Positions 34,866-46,864 are shown, counted from the first letter of the stretch. The stretch is DNA of 64,000 nucleotides from Paracamarosporium sp. OC-R06-R3 (GCA_019828545.1 JACVRA010000052.1:62001-126000), one strand, 5' to 3'. Numbers and translations are program-made. Notes: generated from the letters alone by a model not told the origin.

Positions 34866-36272
34866 GACAAGTCTGCTCGCTCTATCTTGAGTTAGCTTTA
34901 CCAATTAGGCCGACGCCATCGTTATGTGGTGTCCCGTACGTGGCTCACGTCCCATAAAATAGGTATGGATATGGGGTACCAAGCATGCGGATTGAATGAA
35001 GGTCTTGAAGAACGATAACCTTGACATGAAGGAAGCTTTGACAAGACTGAATTAGGATCAATCACTAAGTCGCGGCGTGAACGAGATTCGCGCCAAGTTG
35101 ACTCCCTTTGCACAAAGGTGCACGAAGGAACATTGCGGAAAGGGCAAATATAGTTTTCAAAAAGGAACTCCGCAAAGCGCGGTCCTTTGCAATATCGTCG
35201 AAAACAGCATGCACGATAACAAATATATATCAAACAACTGCCGAGGGCCGACACCTTTTCCATGTTGACATTCACTTTATCATTCATAAAGTGAAATGCA
35301 CAATCCTTCTAGAAAGGCTGGGTGGGCTTTGGGAACTCATGGACAATATGGCCTTGTCACCACAAAAACCACGCTCCATGGATGTGCAGCCAGTTCGGTG
35401 CGAGAGATGGCTACGAGATGCAGATTATGGAATCGGGTTTCTTTTAGATTTTATCTCGATGCAAGATCTCGGGTCGGCAGCTACTCACTTCGATGGTTTT
35501 GTAAATTGATCAATACATCTTTTGGAATACACAAGGGCACAAACAATGCCTCATGCTCGACGGTCTGTATGTGCACTAGAACCGGGATGTAGCTATTAAC
35601 GCTCGAGTAGGATGTGCTTTGATATGCCATATGGACGCTCAATGCTGGGCCTTGGACACTCTGGGGGATGTTTACAGGCTATCACGCATCTACTGATTGA
35701 GGCCCACCATAGGCGTCGTTGAACGTTGCAAGATAGGAAGTGGGTGCATGCGGGGTGGAAGCGTGGGGGAGCTTTATTCGAATGCGGTTTAGCCTTATCG
35801 GGGTTTATGCGCGTCCGACGTCCGCATGCGCCACGGACGAAACACATCACAACGTCATTGAATATTCCCACTCGAATCCCCAGCAGCCCTTCCATGGCAA
35901 ACAGCGCGCCAACGTGGTGACGGACCGGACGCCGCGGACGATTCTATTGACGATTTTGCATTGCGCACTGTCATTTCCTTAGACTTGGTTTGTAGGACGT
36001 TATTGGGCGGGACACGTAGGACGAAAAGAAGCTTGGTATCAATAGTGTAAGCAAAGCTAGGAAAGCCCCGAGACCGACTCTAGATTACAATTGCACTTCA
36101 TCTTCCGAGCCACTCTTGCGTCTGACAACTTGCTGTGCGTGAGTGTTGACTTTGTCTAGGTAAACGCATGAGCAATGATACCGCGATCGTAACGATACCT
36201 CGTCGACGACCGTTACACAACAGTACCCGGACCACTCCAGTCCTGCGCTAGCTGCGTTGCCGGGTTTAGAGA
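34866..36272. other. Intergenic, 1.4 kb, no gene recognised
   Basis: It lies between two plus-strand genes. Frames are up to about 133 codons (35108-35509) and overlap one another without domain content or a splice pattern. The final part (36080-36272) should contain the promoter of the MFS gene. No repeat or RNA gene is seen. Confidence 0.45.
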
Positions 36273-38181
36273 ATGTCCTCGTCAAGCGATGCGGCATTTC
36301 TTGAAGAAGAGGAGATCGCTCGCGAATTTCGAGCACGGTTACGCGCGCGACAGGAGGCCACCAGGGCTAACAGAGTACAACATGTGAGCGAACGCCCAAA
36401 CAAGAGCAATCGGCACTCGCGCACAACAGAGACGGGCGAAGCTACGCCGTTGTTGGGTCGGAACAATTCGACAGGAAGTGCAGACAACCAGAGCGATGAC
36501 AGCGAACCTGAGTGGTTTGGGTATGCAGAGCTGAGAGGACTTCCCTGGTGGAAGAGACCATCGGTATGCGCCACCGTCCCACTCAAAATGCTAGACGTCT
36601 AACACTAGATAGATATACTGGCTCCTGCCGCCTTTCCTGTTGTTCACCATGGCATTTGGCGCCATTATCGTACCAAAGCTCAACTTGATAATGGATCTGG
36701 TATGCGATCAATACTACGCTTCCTCGCCAGATCCAATCAGCGGCCCCATGGACCCCGGACAGCAACCCGACCGATGCCAGACAGACGCAGTCTCATCCCG
36801 TTCGTCACTGTTTTTGCTATATGGCAATTTATGCTCCGGCATTCTCTCGGCTATCACCAGTCCTAAACTTGGTGCCTTCTCGGACCGCTACGGCCGAAAG
36901 AAGTTATTGGTATTCACTACGCTCGGAGCACTAGCCGGAGAAGTTCTCACCATTCTCGCTGCTAAATACCCCGAGACCGTGCATGTGAATTGGATACTGG
37001 TTGGGTATGCTCTTGACGGATTGGCTGGCTCGTTCATCGTCGGCATGGCTCTTGCGCACTCATACGCCACGGACTGCACCTCGCCGCAGAAAAGAAACGT
37101 AGCCTTCGGGTACTTTCACGCCTGCCTTTTCACCGGCATCGCAGTAGGACCAGTCCTGTCTGGCTACGTGATCAGTTGGCGCGAAAAGTACGTAGGCAAA
37201 ACGGAAGCTGTGCTTCTAGTATTCTACATTGCACTTGCGTGCCACGCCTTTTTCATTCTCTTTCTCGCTTTGGTCGTTCCGGAGTCCTTATCCAAGGAGC
37301 GACAAGACGCAGCACGCGAGCGTCACCGCGAGGAGAAGGAACGCAATGGCGGTCTCGATCCTGATTGGATCGACCAATTACGCTCTGTCAACCTACTCGA
37401 GCCACTCAAGATCCTGTGGCCTACCGGTCCTGGTACGAGCTCGGCTCTCCGGCGAAACCTGATTTTACTAGCCGCTACAGATACGATTGCCTTCGGAGTA
37501 GCGATGGGCGCGATGGGCGTCGTAGTCGTCTACACGCGTCGGCAATTCGGCTGGCAAGAACTTGAATCCGGGAAATTTGTTAGCATTGTAAACAGTGCGC
37601 GGGTGTTAACGCTGCTCGTGGTACTTCCCCTTGTCACTCGTCTGGTACGTGGTAAAAACGGTACGAAGAAGCAGCGCAATTCTGGGTCAGATGTCTTCGA
37701 TCTCTCGATTATTCGGCTGGCAATATTTTTCGATATGCTTGGATATCTTGGGTATTCGCTTGTTAGAGACGGAAACTTGTTTATACTCTCTGGTGCTGTT
37801 GCGGCACTAGGCGGTATTGGCAGTCCAGCTATCGGATCTGCGCTCACGAAACATGTTCCTCCTGATCGAGTGGGGCAATTATTGGGTGCTACAGGCTTGT
37901 TGCACGCATTTGCTAGAGTTATAGGTCCCACGATATTCAACGGCATATACAGTGCTACGGTGAGTAGCTTCAGACAGACTGTCTTCGTCTGCTTGACAGC
38001 CATGTTCGCTGTCGCGCTTCTGTTGAGCTGGTTTGTGAGGCCACATAGTAAGTAATCCCTGCTCGATCGACGAATTCGACGATTAATCACATGAACAGTT
38101 TATCTGGACCTCGAACCTGATGGGGCGCCGTCTAGACGTGGGAGTACCCTCACGGGACCTGAAGAGGAGGGCAGCGCGTAG
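36273..38181 (+). CDS. MFS transporter, DHA1/TetA-like
   Basis: This is a twelve-helix major facilitator of unknown substrate. Exons are 36273-36563, 36613-38047 and 38099-38181, giving 602 residues. The first exon encodes a hydrophilic cytoplasmic N-terminus of about 95 residues, rich in Arg and Ser (EFRARLRARQEATRANR). Helix 1 starts right after the intron (IYWLLPPFLLFTMAFGAIIVP). Motif A of the superfamily, GAFSDRYGRKKLLV, lies between helices 2 and 3. The central loop (SLSKERQDAARERHREEKER) is highly charged. The C-terminal half contains GAVAALGGIGSPAIGSALTKH and GATGLLHAFARVIGPTIFNG, typical of tetracycline-transporter-like fungal proteins, possibly vacuolar or plasma-membrane exporters. 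The last exon adds a short hydrophilic tail ending EEEGSA. No damage is seen. Confidence 0.88.
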
Positions 38182-38778
38182 CATGCGCTTTACCATTTTC
38201 CCGTACCTGAGATTATTCACAGCATGATGGCGCATCATTAGATGCTAGTCACTGGAGTTTTCATTGGATGTTTGAATTACTTTACTGGAACATATCACAA
38301 GGTGGTTTTACTGTCTTGATTCAGACTTGGTGGGCGTGGATATTCAGTTAAGCAGAAGGTACATAAGCGCGGTGGTCTTTTGAATAGCATGCAGAGCAGT
38401 TCCCCCCAAATCAATTGGGTTGATTTGATCGAAAGACAAGATACGTTCCAAATATCCCAACGCGGCCGGCGTTCCAGTGGGGCGCTTTGGGTGAACTAGG
38501 GTCGGGCCGATGATTCAGCCGCGGTCGCAGACGTAAGCTGCCTACGTTGCATCTTCGAGGAGACAGTCGCGTCGCAACTGGGTTCTTGCACGACACGGTC
38601 CCTTCTTTCTTCTACATATTCACTCCCTAGCTTGCTGCAACTTCTTCTCTTTGTAAACTAATTTTCCATTGGCCCGATCGCTGCCTGCGTTTTCAATGTT
38701 CATGTACACAGCTCCCCGCAGATAACGCGCGCTTCTCACGCACACCTTAACGCCGCTACCTTCGCAATAAGGCACACA
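38182..38778. other. Tandem intergenic region, 597 bases
   Basis: 3' flank of the MFS gene followed by the ALG5 promoter. A short GGGTTGATTTGATCG-type AT/GC mosaic is present, but no element can be named. No gene is seen. Confidence 0.4.
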
Positions 38779-40111
38779 ATGGGAGTTCTTGACGCGCCTT
38801 ATGGCTTCCCCTCGGGAGTGCCTACCCAGGCAGTCCAATTGCCGCCAACATGGGTGTTGTTCGTAGCGCTGGCATGCGTCTGCGGGGCGGGATTGTTTTG
38901 GGTATGTCCTTCTTTCGGATGGCTCCTCACCACCCGGCCGCATCGACTGATTTGAGCCTGTAGTGTTATATGGCATTGGTCCTGTTTGCGCCCGTACCCC
39001 GCGAACCACGCCGCTCAGAAAAACAATATATAACCGTCCTGCCCAATGGAGAGCAGAGTGAGTCCAAGGAATTACCGTGCTGGATTGATAAATGGAACGC
39101 AGAGAAAGAACTTAGCAAGAAGCGAACTGCCGGTAAGAGAAGAGAAACACTGGCGAAAATTGCGATCGAGGAGGCGGAGCTGTTCATGAGCGTTGTGGTG
39201 CCGGCATACAACGAAGAGGACCGGTTAACGGGCATGTTGGAAGAGGCTGTGGATTATTTACAGCAGGAGTATGGGGGCGCGTACGATGGCTCTGCCCAGC
39301 CTAATAGCGAGAAGAGCAAAGAAAAGGGCTGGGAAATCCTGATCGTGAGCGATGGGTCAACAGACAAGACAGTGGATAAGGCGCTGAAGTTTGCGCGCGA
39401 GCACCAGCTTAGCAAGCACAGGAACTCCGTCTCCGGGCCGTGGAAGGATCATCTGAAGCATGAGGAGCGTATTCCATACGGCAGCATCCGCGTTATCAGC
39501 TTGGAAGCGAATCGAGGGAAGGGCGGCGCCGTTACGCATGGGATGAGGCATGTAAGGGGCCGATACGTCGTATTTGCGGATGCCGACGGTGCGTCAAGAT
39601 TCAGTGATTTGGGGAAGCTAGTTGAGGGGTGTAGGGGAGTTGAGGATGAAAGGGGACGTGGGGTGGCTATTGGGAGTCGTGCGCATTTGGTAGGGAGCGA
39701 GGCTGTCGTCAAGGTACACTCTCCGTTCTTATGTTCCAGACTGCACGAAAAACTAACATCACTCAGCGTTCCAAACTCCGTAACTTTCTCATGCATTCTT
39801 TTCACCTACTCCTCCGTCTCATGACGCCTCCTGCTACCGCCGCCATTGCAGACACTCAGTGCGGTTTCAAGCTCTTTTCTCGTCCCGCCTTACCCTACAT
39901 CGTCCCATATATGCACAGCGAGGGTTGGATCTTCGATGTCGAGATGCTGATGCTTGCGGAGAGCGGCAAGATACCGATGATCGAGGTGGCCATTGGATGG
40001 AAGGAGGTGCTGGGGAGTAAGTTGAATGTCATTTGGGATAGTTTGGGTATGGCGTGGGGGCTGGCAGTGTTGAGGGCTGCGTGGCTAACCGGAGTTTATA
40101 AACGGGATTGA
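38779..40111 (+). CDS. ALG5: Dolichyl-phosphate beta-glucosyltransferase
   Basis: Alg5 moves glucose from UDP-glucose to dolichyl phosphate on the cytosolic ER face, making the donor for N-glycan precursor glucosylation. Exons are 38779-38901, 38964-39713 and 39767-40111, giving 405 residues. An N-terminal membrane anchor (TWVLFVALACVCGAGLFW into CYMALVLFAP) spans the first junction. The GT2 catalytic domain follows: SVVVPAYNEEDRL, WEILIVSDGSTDKT, LEANRGKGGAVTHGMRHVRG and VVFADADGASRFSDL, with the DAD metal-binding motif. The last exon carries IADTQCGFKLFSRPALPYI and EGWIFDVEMLMLAE, both highly conserved in ALG5, and WKEVLGSKLNVIWDSLGMA at the C-terminal side. All three junctions keep the frame. 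The start is the first ATG ahead of the anchor. Confidence 0.95.
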
Positions 40112-40544
40112 TACCCAAGATACGAAGATAGGGTGAGGGTGCGTCTATAGACCAGCAGCGCGATATACCGTGAATTAGAGATTTACTATCTTGTTTGGAT
40201 GGTCTTGACTATCATGTGTAGCGAAAAAAACAAAACCGAGTTCAATCGAATGCTTGGCGAACATGTGTATAGCATTCTTTAGGAACTCACAGCTTTTTAC
40301 CCAAAGAACCGCTTACCGGAGGTTTGTCGTATATCAATGGCTGCCTCAAAACTATCATGGCCTTATACCCAATTTAGATTAGTAGACGCTTCGCTGCCTG
40401 GCGGTTGTATTCACTTGACTCAATCCGTTTAGTTCGCATCCCTATCAAATACCGCCAACTTTCGATTTATATACCTGTCTACCACCATTCACTTTTATTG
40501 TTCAATCGCCTCCGTTATATCCTCTGCAAACCTTTTAACACATC
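40112..40544. other. Tandem intergenic region, 433 bases
   Basis: ALG5 3' flank and the promoter or leader of the F-box gene. A pyrimidine-rich stretch with repeated CTACC and CACTTTTATTG motifs precedes the ATG. Nothing else is seen. Confidence 0.4.
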
Positions 40545-41912
40545 ATGTGGTCTGATCTGCCAGTTGAACTGCAACAACAATGTCTGCAGTCCCTCGATGT
40601 CGAGACGCTAAAGTCTTTCCGTCTGGTCAACAAAACCGTCTCTGTTCTGGCATCTGAGGTACTTTTCGGTACCGTCAGCTTACTTCCCAATGAAGAGAGT
40701 GCCGAGAAATACAACAACGTTCTGAAAGAAGATGCGCTCCGGCCAATCGTACGAACCGTGATCTTCAACACCAGCGATGACCCCGATTACGAAGAGGACC
40801 GAGAAGAAAAAGATCTTGAACCCTACTTCAAGGCATGTCTGAAAAAAGTAGCGAGATTTTCCAATATTCGAGAAGTTCGATTGGTGTTTTCCCGCGCCTG
40901 TGCCGTAGATGATGGAGTGGATGCCTGGGCTAAAGAAGTCGCTGAGACGACGTCCTTCCGCGCCGATGTCCTGGCCGCGTTGTTCAAAGGGCTCAACAAA
41001 GCCGAGTTACCGCTAGAGCATTTCGACACGCTTACGATCAAGAACTTGCAAGACCATGTCTGGGACGATGTCTATGAATCTCCACATTTCGCCGCGGTGC
41101 TGGGCAAAGTCAAGAAATTAAATCTTTGTATAGCGACGGAGAGCGATGACGCATGTCCTGAAAATAGCATCGAGAAGTCTGGATGCCATAAGATGTTCAG
41201 GACCGACCTTTGCACGCGCTGGCTGGCACCGCTGCAGGGACAACTCACGCATCTCAGCCTCTACGCAACAGAGTGCTTCTGGGGGTTTTGGCCATTCTGC
41301 GATCTGCGCGCTGTGCACTTCCCGCATTTACAAAGCCTGAGTCTGGGAAATTGGACGATTGTGCACGATTGGCAGATCGAGTGGATTCTCTCGCACGGCG
41401 CCACGTTAGAAGAGCTCCTGCTAGACGACTGCCCGATTGTCACAGTCGCGAAAGTGGACGACAAACAAGTCGCGCCGCACTTCCCTGGTCTGGACCCCGT
41501 GCTTGTTAATGAGAGATTTAACATGAAGATGTATATTAAGAAGATCGATCACCTCTGGCATCCCATCTTCGCGCGCTTCCGCACCGAGCTCCCCAAGCTC
41601 CGGCACTTCGCTATCGGCCAAGGAGATTGGTCCGAGCAGAAGATGTTTGAGGAGAGATACGAACTCCCCCCAAGATTGATGCTAGACAGATATTACATGT
41701 TTGATAATGGGATCGGGCCGAGCCAGTGGGTTGGTGGCGGTGGACATTGGGTGCTAGCTTATGCGCCGGGCAACGAGGGAAAGAGAAAACACAATTTCTT
41801 TTCTGGGGAAAATAGGGTGGATCATTATTTTCCAACATGTGACGACGAGGATATGGCGGCGCTGGTGGAATTACTGAACGTTGTGGAAGGGAGGGCGGTG
41901 ATGAAGATATAG
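40545..41912 (+). CDS. F-box protein, function unknown
   Basis: An intronless gene of 455 residues. The first 45 residues, MWSDLPVELQQQCLQSLDVE onward through FRLVNKTVSVLASEVLFGTV, form a typical fungal F-box that would bind Skp1 in an SCF ubiquitin ligase. The rest has loosely repeated Leu-rich strands such as LTHLSLYATECFW, LQSLSLGNWTIV and LEELLLDDCPIV, suggesting a degenerate leucine-rich substrate-binding domain. The C-terminal part has an aromatic segment (WVGGGGHWVLAYAPG). Such F-box genes are numerous and fast-evolving in ascomycetes, so no substrate can be proposed. The start is the only sensible ATG, placing the F-box at the extreme N-terminus. Confidence 0.85.
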   Translation: MWSDLPVELQQQCLQSLDVETLKSFRLVNKTVSVLASEVLFGTVSLLPNEESAEKYNNVLKEDALRPIVRTVIFNTSDDPDYEEDREEKDLEPYFKACLKKVARFSNIREVRLVFSRACAVDDGVDAWAKEVAETTSFRADVLAALFKGLNKAELPLEHFDTLTIKNLQDHVWDDVYESPHFAAVLGKVKKLNLCIATESDDACPENSIEKSGCHKMFRTDLCTRWLAPLQGQLTHLSLYATECFWGFWPFCDLRAVHFPHLQSLSLGNWTIVHDWQIEWILSHGATLEELLLDDCPIVTVAKVDDKQVAPHFPGLDPVLVNERFNMKMYIKKIDHLWHPIFARFRTELPKLRHFAIGQGDWSEQKMFEERYELPPRLMLDRYYMFDNGIGPSQWVGGGGHWVLAYAPGNEGKRKHNFFSGENRVDHYFPTCDDEDMAALVELLNVVEGRAVMKI

Positions 41913-42087
41913 ATACGGAAAGGGTGGGAATCTGAGGGCACTTGTAGTATGATTAGGAGAATATTGTCTTTTTGATTGTGCAAATGACTGAGTTAATGGT
42001 TGAGTGCGTTACTGGCAAAATACTGGAAAGACAGGTTGGCTGTTCTGCATGTATTCGAGAAGGAAAACACCCAGGCAACATTTTCCA

Positions 42088-43463
42088 TTAGAAGATTGCT
42101 AGAGCATTTGGAGGAGAGCCTACAAGCCCTGGAATGTTGAGTGGTGCTGATGTAAGAAGAAACGTATATCGTCCTGTCTTTTTGCAATGCGCAGACAAAG
42201 CCTTCAGGTCCCACAGTTCACCAATACTCATTCCAAACATAGACAACAGCCACGGATGCAGAACTGAGATAACAGTCAGCGAAAGCACCAACCTAGTCCA
42301 CAGGTCGTGTAAGCTTACAAAGATCTTCAGGCGTGCCAACAGACCCATCTTCTTTCAGCGGCAGCAAGGCCTCAAAACCTATGGAATCGCCAGCAACGGC
42401 AGAGAAATGCTTGTTCCAGAGCCATTTCACGGTTTCAAGTGTTCCGTCAATGCCTGCTAGCTGCATCTTTTGCATCTTTGCGAGATCTGCTGGCTGCGGT
42501 GCTTCGAGGATTTCGGTCATGCCCGTTCGCATAAGTAATACATCTCCTGGACGGAATTCAACGCCTACATCTTTTGCAGCTGCTTCGACTTCTGCTATTG
42601 TACTGAAAGTTGAGAGACAAAGTCAGTGTCTGTTGGCCTGTAGAGATCGCGCAGTAGTGCCTAGTCAGTCGCAATTGCCTAAACGCTTGGAACCCTTAGG
42701 CTTGGAGGATTCAAGCAATCGCGATACCAACTGGTCCAAAAAAACACCACTTTGTACCAGGACTCTACTCACATACGATGCTCTTCAAAGGGGTGGAAGA
42801 TTGCTTCGTCGCCCGTTTTACCTTCTGCTCTTGCTTTCGATTCATACCAGTCCTTGATATCTATCAAGACGCCCCGCGCAACCATACCACCAGGGCCATG
42901 CCAGTGATCCAATGTTGGCAAATTATTCTCATCTGTCGACGCCACAGACAGACCCTCCTGGGTGACTTTGAGGCCATTGTACGCTAGTTCGGTTGGTTGG
43001 TGTTGCCAGTGCACCAAACTGTCCCACTGACTACTTCCCTGTACGCAGTTGGTGCTGAATGAAGCGGATTGAGAGAAGGGCAACGCGAACCTGGGTGTTG
43101 AAAGTGATTTCATCGTCCCAACCGCAACCCTTTGACATCCCCGTATCACTCAGCTTCACTTTTTTGTGAACGGGAGGGTTGCGTCCCATGGGGACTTTGT
43201 TGGCATTGAGTGGCCAACTACCAGTAGAACGTGAGTACTATTTCTTTATGTTGTTTTTCAATGACGGAGAGCGAGACTGACTTAAGCGAAATCGAAATTC
43301 CATCTCTGGCTTCTTTGCACGCCTCTGCAACAACGGCAGGTGTGAGGATGTTCAAGGTGCCGAGAAGGTCTTTTTTGCCTTCCTTGTCGAAGATGCCCCA
43401 TGCGCAGCCTTGGGGCATGCCCTCAACTGGAGGAAGATCGTCAAAGGATGGGAGGTGCGTCAT
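42088..43463 (-). CDS. Cyclase-family (kynurenine formamidase-like) metal hydrolase
   Basis: This belongs to the cyclase superfamily, metal-dependent amide/lactone hydrolases that include kynurenine formamidase and isatin hydrolase. Minus-strand exons are 43463-43282, 43217-43091, 43038-42773, 42602-42319 and 42263-42088, giving 344 residues. Fungal-subgroup motifs are visible: MPQGCAWGIFDKEGKKDLLG with TLNILTPAVV, NWPLNANKVPMGRNPPVHK, DDEITFNTQGSSQWDSLVHW across the second junction, HWHGPGGMVARGVLIDIKDW, GVEFRPGDVLLMRTGMTE, and HPWLLSMFGMSIGELWDLKA in the last exon. The fungal subgroup uses QWDSLxH where bacterial enzymes have HxGTHxD. The substrate is unknown. It is divergent from the monooxygenase at 44130 across about 670 bases, so co-regulation is plausible but not shown. 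Confidence 0.9.
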
Positions 43464-44129
43464 CTTATCGGCCTGACTCCAAACGATACCAAATAGATCG
43501 AGGACTGATGTTCAAACTTTCTACCGTCAGTTTCCTACTTATGCAACTTGTAAAGGTTGACGAAACGAAGCCATGTCAGCACGGTACTTATCTAACATGC
43601 AGTCTTGATCCAGGCGCGCACTATAAAGCTACGCTGCAGAAAGCAGCGAGTCCTCTGAAGATCAGTCGACTTTACCTTGCCAAGTGTTTCGTATTAATTT
43701 CGCAGGACGCATCCAAATTGACCTTATGCGCGAATAGGAAGGCCCCGCGTTTTGCCAGATGCACATGGCCAAGTGGGGAAAGTGTCGAAGTACTACTCGC
43801 ACAAATACGGTCCATACGGTATTTACGCGTTCACGCCCTCGGTTAGGTTCCCATACGTCGAGCACATTCAAGTGTCAAGTGCGGAATATGCGCGCTATTG
43901 GCAAACGGCATGATGCACAGCTATGTAAAGTCCTAGCTCATAAACGGGACCCTCTCCGTTCTTCGCATCGCATTTCGTCACGAACATTGCGGTTGTGCTT
44001 GTTCAAGAAGCGCCATAAAACCGACTTGCCAGTATTCTGAACAACATTCTTTCTCTATACCAGGAAATTTTGGTGGCGATAGCATCATCATTGCAATCTT
44101 TGAGAACGACCAAAGTACCACAAATCACC
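43464..44129. promoter_or_regulatory. Divergent promoter region, cyclase-family hydrolase and monooxygenase
   Basis: About 670 bases separate the two divergent ATGs. Frames inside it are short and unconvincing. A regulator coordinating both genes would act here, but I cannot name a binding site by eye. Confidence 0.4.
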
Positions 44130-46070
44130 ATGGCTACCGCAGAAACGATGCCCCAACTGCCCCCCGAACAGATCAAGTTTATGGAAGAGGCTGCAAAGCG
44201 TCAAAAATCTGAAGGCGCGAAACAATTTCAAGAATTGCAATACAGCGACTCCTCTCGTCTGCGCAACCTTGCCACTGATATTTTCGCCGACCATGCTGCG
44301 CTTGACAAACGGCCACTCCCGATCCAATCTGGCAACAGCATCAAATTCCTTATCATGGGTGCCGGAATGGCTGGGATTCTCAATGCAATCAAGCTAGTGC
44401 AAGCTGGCTTCAAGCAAGACGATATCGTATTAATCGAGATTGGGGGTGGGGTTGGTGGCACATGGTACTGGAATCGCTACCCTGGTCTACATTGCGATGT
44501 TGAATCGTATATTTATCTGCCGATGCTTGAGGAGACAGGGTATGTGCCAAGTCACAAGTACACGAGTTCCGTGGAGATACGAAACTATCTTATCAACCTA
44601 GTAGAAAGGTTCAGTTTTGAGGACAGAATTCTCTACAGAACTCAGGTAAACAGTCTTCAGTGGGACGAAAACGCAAAAACCTGGAAAGTTGACATGACGA
44701 CGGGTAGAGGCGATGGTGGGGAGGAAAAAAGCACGATATGGGTGAACGCAGATATTCCTATCTTAACAGGTGGCTTGTTCCCGTATCCGCACGTACCAAA
44801 GATACCTGGATTGGCTGGCTTCGAAGGGCAAATGTTTCATACTTCGCGCTGGAATTACACTGTTACGGGTGGAACGAGCGAGGACGCATTTCCTGAATTG
44901 AAAGAACTTGAAGGCAAACGCGTTGGGTACGTTGGCACAGGCGCTACTGCTATTCAAGCAGTGCCAGAAATTGCCAAATACGCAAAAGAACTTTATGTTT
45001 TCCAACGGACACCTTCTCAAGTCAATGCTCGAGGACAAAGACCCACAGATCCAACAGAATGGCGCGAACGCATTGCTTCGGGACCAGGCTGGCAAAAGAT
45101 TCGCATGGAGAATCAAGCACAGCATCTTTGTAGAAACTTTCCAGAAGGCACAGTCAACATGGTAAATGATGAGTGGTCAAATTTCAAGGCGTACTGCGCC
45201 GTTCTAGGTAGTGAACGCTTCGTTGGGCTCACGCAGGACAAGATTCCACAGCATTTAGGCCAGTTGCAAGCCTGGGACGCTGAGCATAATGCCAAAGCAC
45301 GAGACCGTGTTTCTTCTATAGTGACTGACAAAGTCACCGCCGAGAAGCTTACACCCTGGTACCCAACCTGGTGCAAACGCCCCACCTTCTCAGATACATA
45401 CCTCCAGACCTTCAACAAGCCAAACGTCCACCTTATCGACACGGACGGTAAAGGCATCGACAGTGTAACGCCCCATGCCATCGTTTCAAAAGGGGAGGAA
45501 TACCCTGTCGACATTCTCATCCTCAGCACAGGATATAGATCCCCCGGTTACGCGGGTGGCGATCCATCAGCACGCAACGGCGTCGAAATCGTAGGAAGAA
45601 ACGGCCTCAGAATGACAGACAAATGGACTTCCCGCGGCGCCACGACCCTTCATGGAGTCTTCACTCACGACTTCCCAAACCTGTTCTTCATCGCCATCGC
45701 GCAATCTTCGAGTACTGCTAATGTAAATCACACGCTCGAAGTCCAAACATCCCACATCGTTTCCATCATATCTCGCTTCCACTCACCGTCTGATTCCCGT
45801 GATAGGAGGGTTGTCGTTGAACCTAGTGTGGAAGCGGAGGAGGCGTGGTCGATGAAGTGCCTGAGTGGTGCGGCGTTCTTCAGCTCGGTTGCGGTGTGCA
45901 CACCAGGGTACATAACGAGCGAGGGCGATGCATTGAAACCGAAGAGTCAGGAAGAAATGATCAAGGCGGGTAGGGGGTCGGGTTGGAGTGCCGGGCTCGT
46001 GCCATTCTCGAGGATGTTAGAGGGATGGAGGGACGAGGGTTTTGAGGGGGTTGTTGTTAGTGAGGCGTGA
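44130..46070 (+). CDS. Baeyer-Villiger-type FAD/NADPH monooxygenase
   Basis: A single-exon flavin monooxygenase of 646 residues. It would insert oxygen next to a carbonyl (making esters or lactones) or oxidise heteroatoms. The FAD-binding Rossmann motif is FLIMGAGMAG, followed by GGGVGGTWYWNRYPGLHCD, where typical members have GGTWYWNRYPG. The Baeyer-Villiger fingerprint is FEGQMFHTSRWNY, in the F-x-G-x3-H-x3-W pattern. The NADP site is VGYVGTGATAIQ. Further family motifs are PWYPTWCKRPTFSDTYLQTF and DILILSTGYRSPGYAGG. The N-terminus begins MATAETMPQLPPEQ; the ATG at 44130 has a strong context (CACCATGGC), and upstream codons in frame have no ATG. The C-terminus, SEA, is not a peroxisomal signal. 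The substrate is unknown. Multi-substrate homologues cluster with both degradation and secondary-metabolite genes. Confidence 0.9.
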   Translation: MATAETMPQLPPEQIKFMEEAAKRQKSEGAKQFQELQYSDSSRLRNLATDIFADHAALDKRPLPIQSGNSIKFLIMGAGMAGILNAIKLVQAGFKQDDIVLIEIGGGVGGTWYWNRYPGLHCDVESYIYLPMLEETGYVPSHKYTSSVEIRNYLINLVERFSFEDRILYRTQVNSLQWDENAKTWKVDMTTGRGDGGEEKSTIWVNADIPILTGGLFPYPHVPKIPGLAGFEGQMFHTSRWNYTVTGGTSEDAFPELKELEGKRVGYVGTGATAIQAVPEIAKYAKELYVFQRTPSQVNARGQRPTDPTEWRERIASGPGWQKIRMENQAQHLCRNFPEGTVNMVNDEWSNFKAYCAVLGSERFVGLTQDKIPQHLGQLQAWDAEHNAKARDRVSSIVTDKVTAEKLTPWYPTWCKRPTFSDTYLQTFNKPNVHLIDTDGKGIDSVTPHAIVSKGEEYPVDILILSTGYRSPGYAGGDPSARNGVEIVGRNGLRMTDKWTSRGATTLHGVFTHDFPNLFFIAIAQSSSTANVNHTLEVQTSHIVSIISRFHSPSDSRDRRVVVEPSVEAEEAWSMKCLSGAAFFSSVAVCTPGYITSEGDALKPKSQEEMIKAGRGSGWSAGLVPFSRMLEGWRDEGFEGVVVSEA

Positions 46071-46864
46071 GAGGGCGGAGATATTTGCGGTTTCAGTAAG
46101 AGAACAGACTAAGAGAATTTAGGATGAATTTCACATCTTGGATCGGTGATGTTAACCTCAGACGTTGCATTGGTATTTGGAAACTGTTTCTGGAGTCTTG
46201 ATTCGAAAGTGGTGCCCTGTCTAAACATGGCAATGCTCACTATAAATGTTATCTCTATTGTTTTGCTGGATCCACTTCGCTTCACCTCTTTCTATTACCA
46301 GCATGTTCTATGAGCGCGCCTAGGTATACATACTTTAGTTATTGGGTATTTGAACGCCATTTGACCCGACTGCAAAGACGACAATTCTCTACCTGTGTTC
46401 AATTCCTTCAGCATGTGGACACTTAGCAAGGTCAACCAATTCTTGATATCTTCTAATTTGTTCCCAGAATGCATACTATCCACAACTTAGCAAGGCGTTA
46501 TCATCAACATTGGCGCTATCGACTAGATCCTGCCACTTTTGCAAGGTAACTTCCATGGGCGATACTTCTGTACTCAATGCAAAAACAAGCATTACCATGC
46601 GATCTAACATTCGAAACAAAGCCCAAAAGGAAGCCCCAGTACAAGAGATAGGTGGTAGCGATTGCATTTTTCCATTCGTGCTAGCAATCACTGGAAGCTA
46701 GCTCATCAGCCTTCAGATCGAAACGGTATGTATTCCTAAGATCGTGCTGAAGTTGAACGTATGCAGCATTGCCTTGTTTCCTCCCATATTAGCACCTTGC
46801 ATTATTTGCACGAAGAAATCTAGTTCTGCGCCAAATGCCCTACCAGAAAAGCACTATTTGCTCC
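46071..46864. other. Convergent intergenic region, about 0.8 kb
   Basis: The 3' flanks of the monooxygenase and the secreted-protein gene. Only short frames (up to about 71 codons) are present, with no domain or signal peptide. No repeat or RNA gene is seen. Confidence 0.4.
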
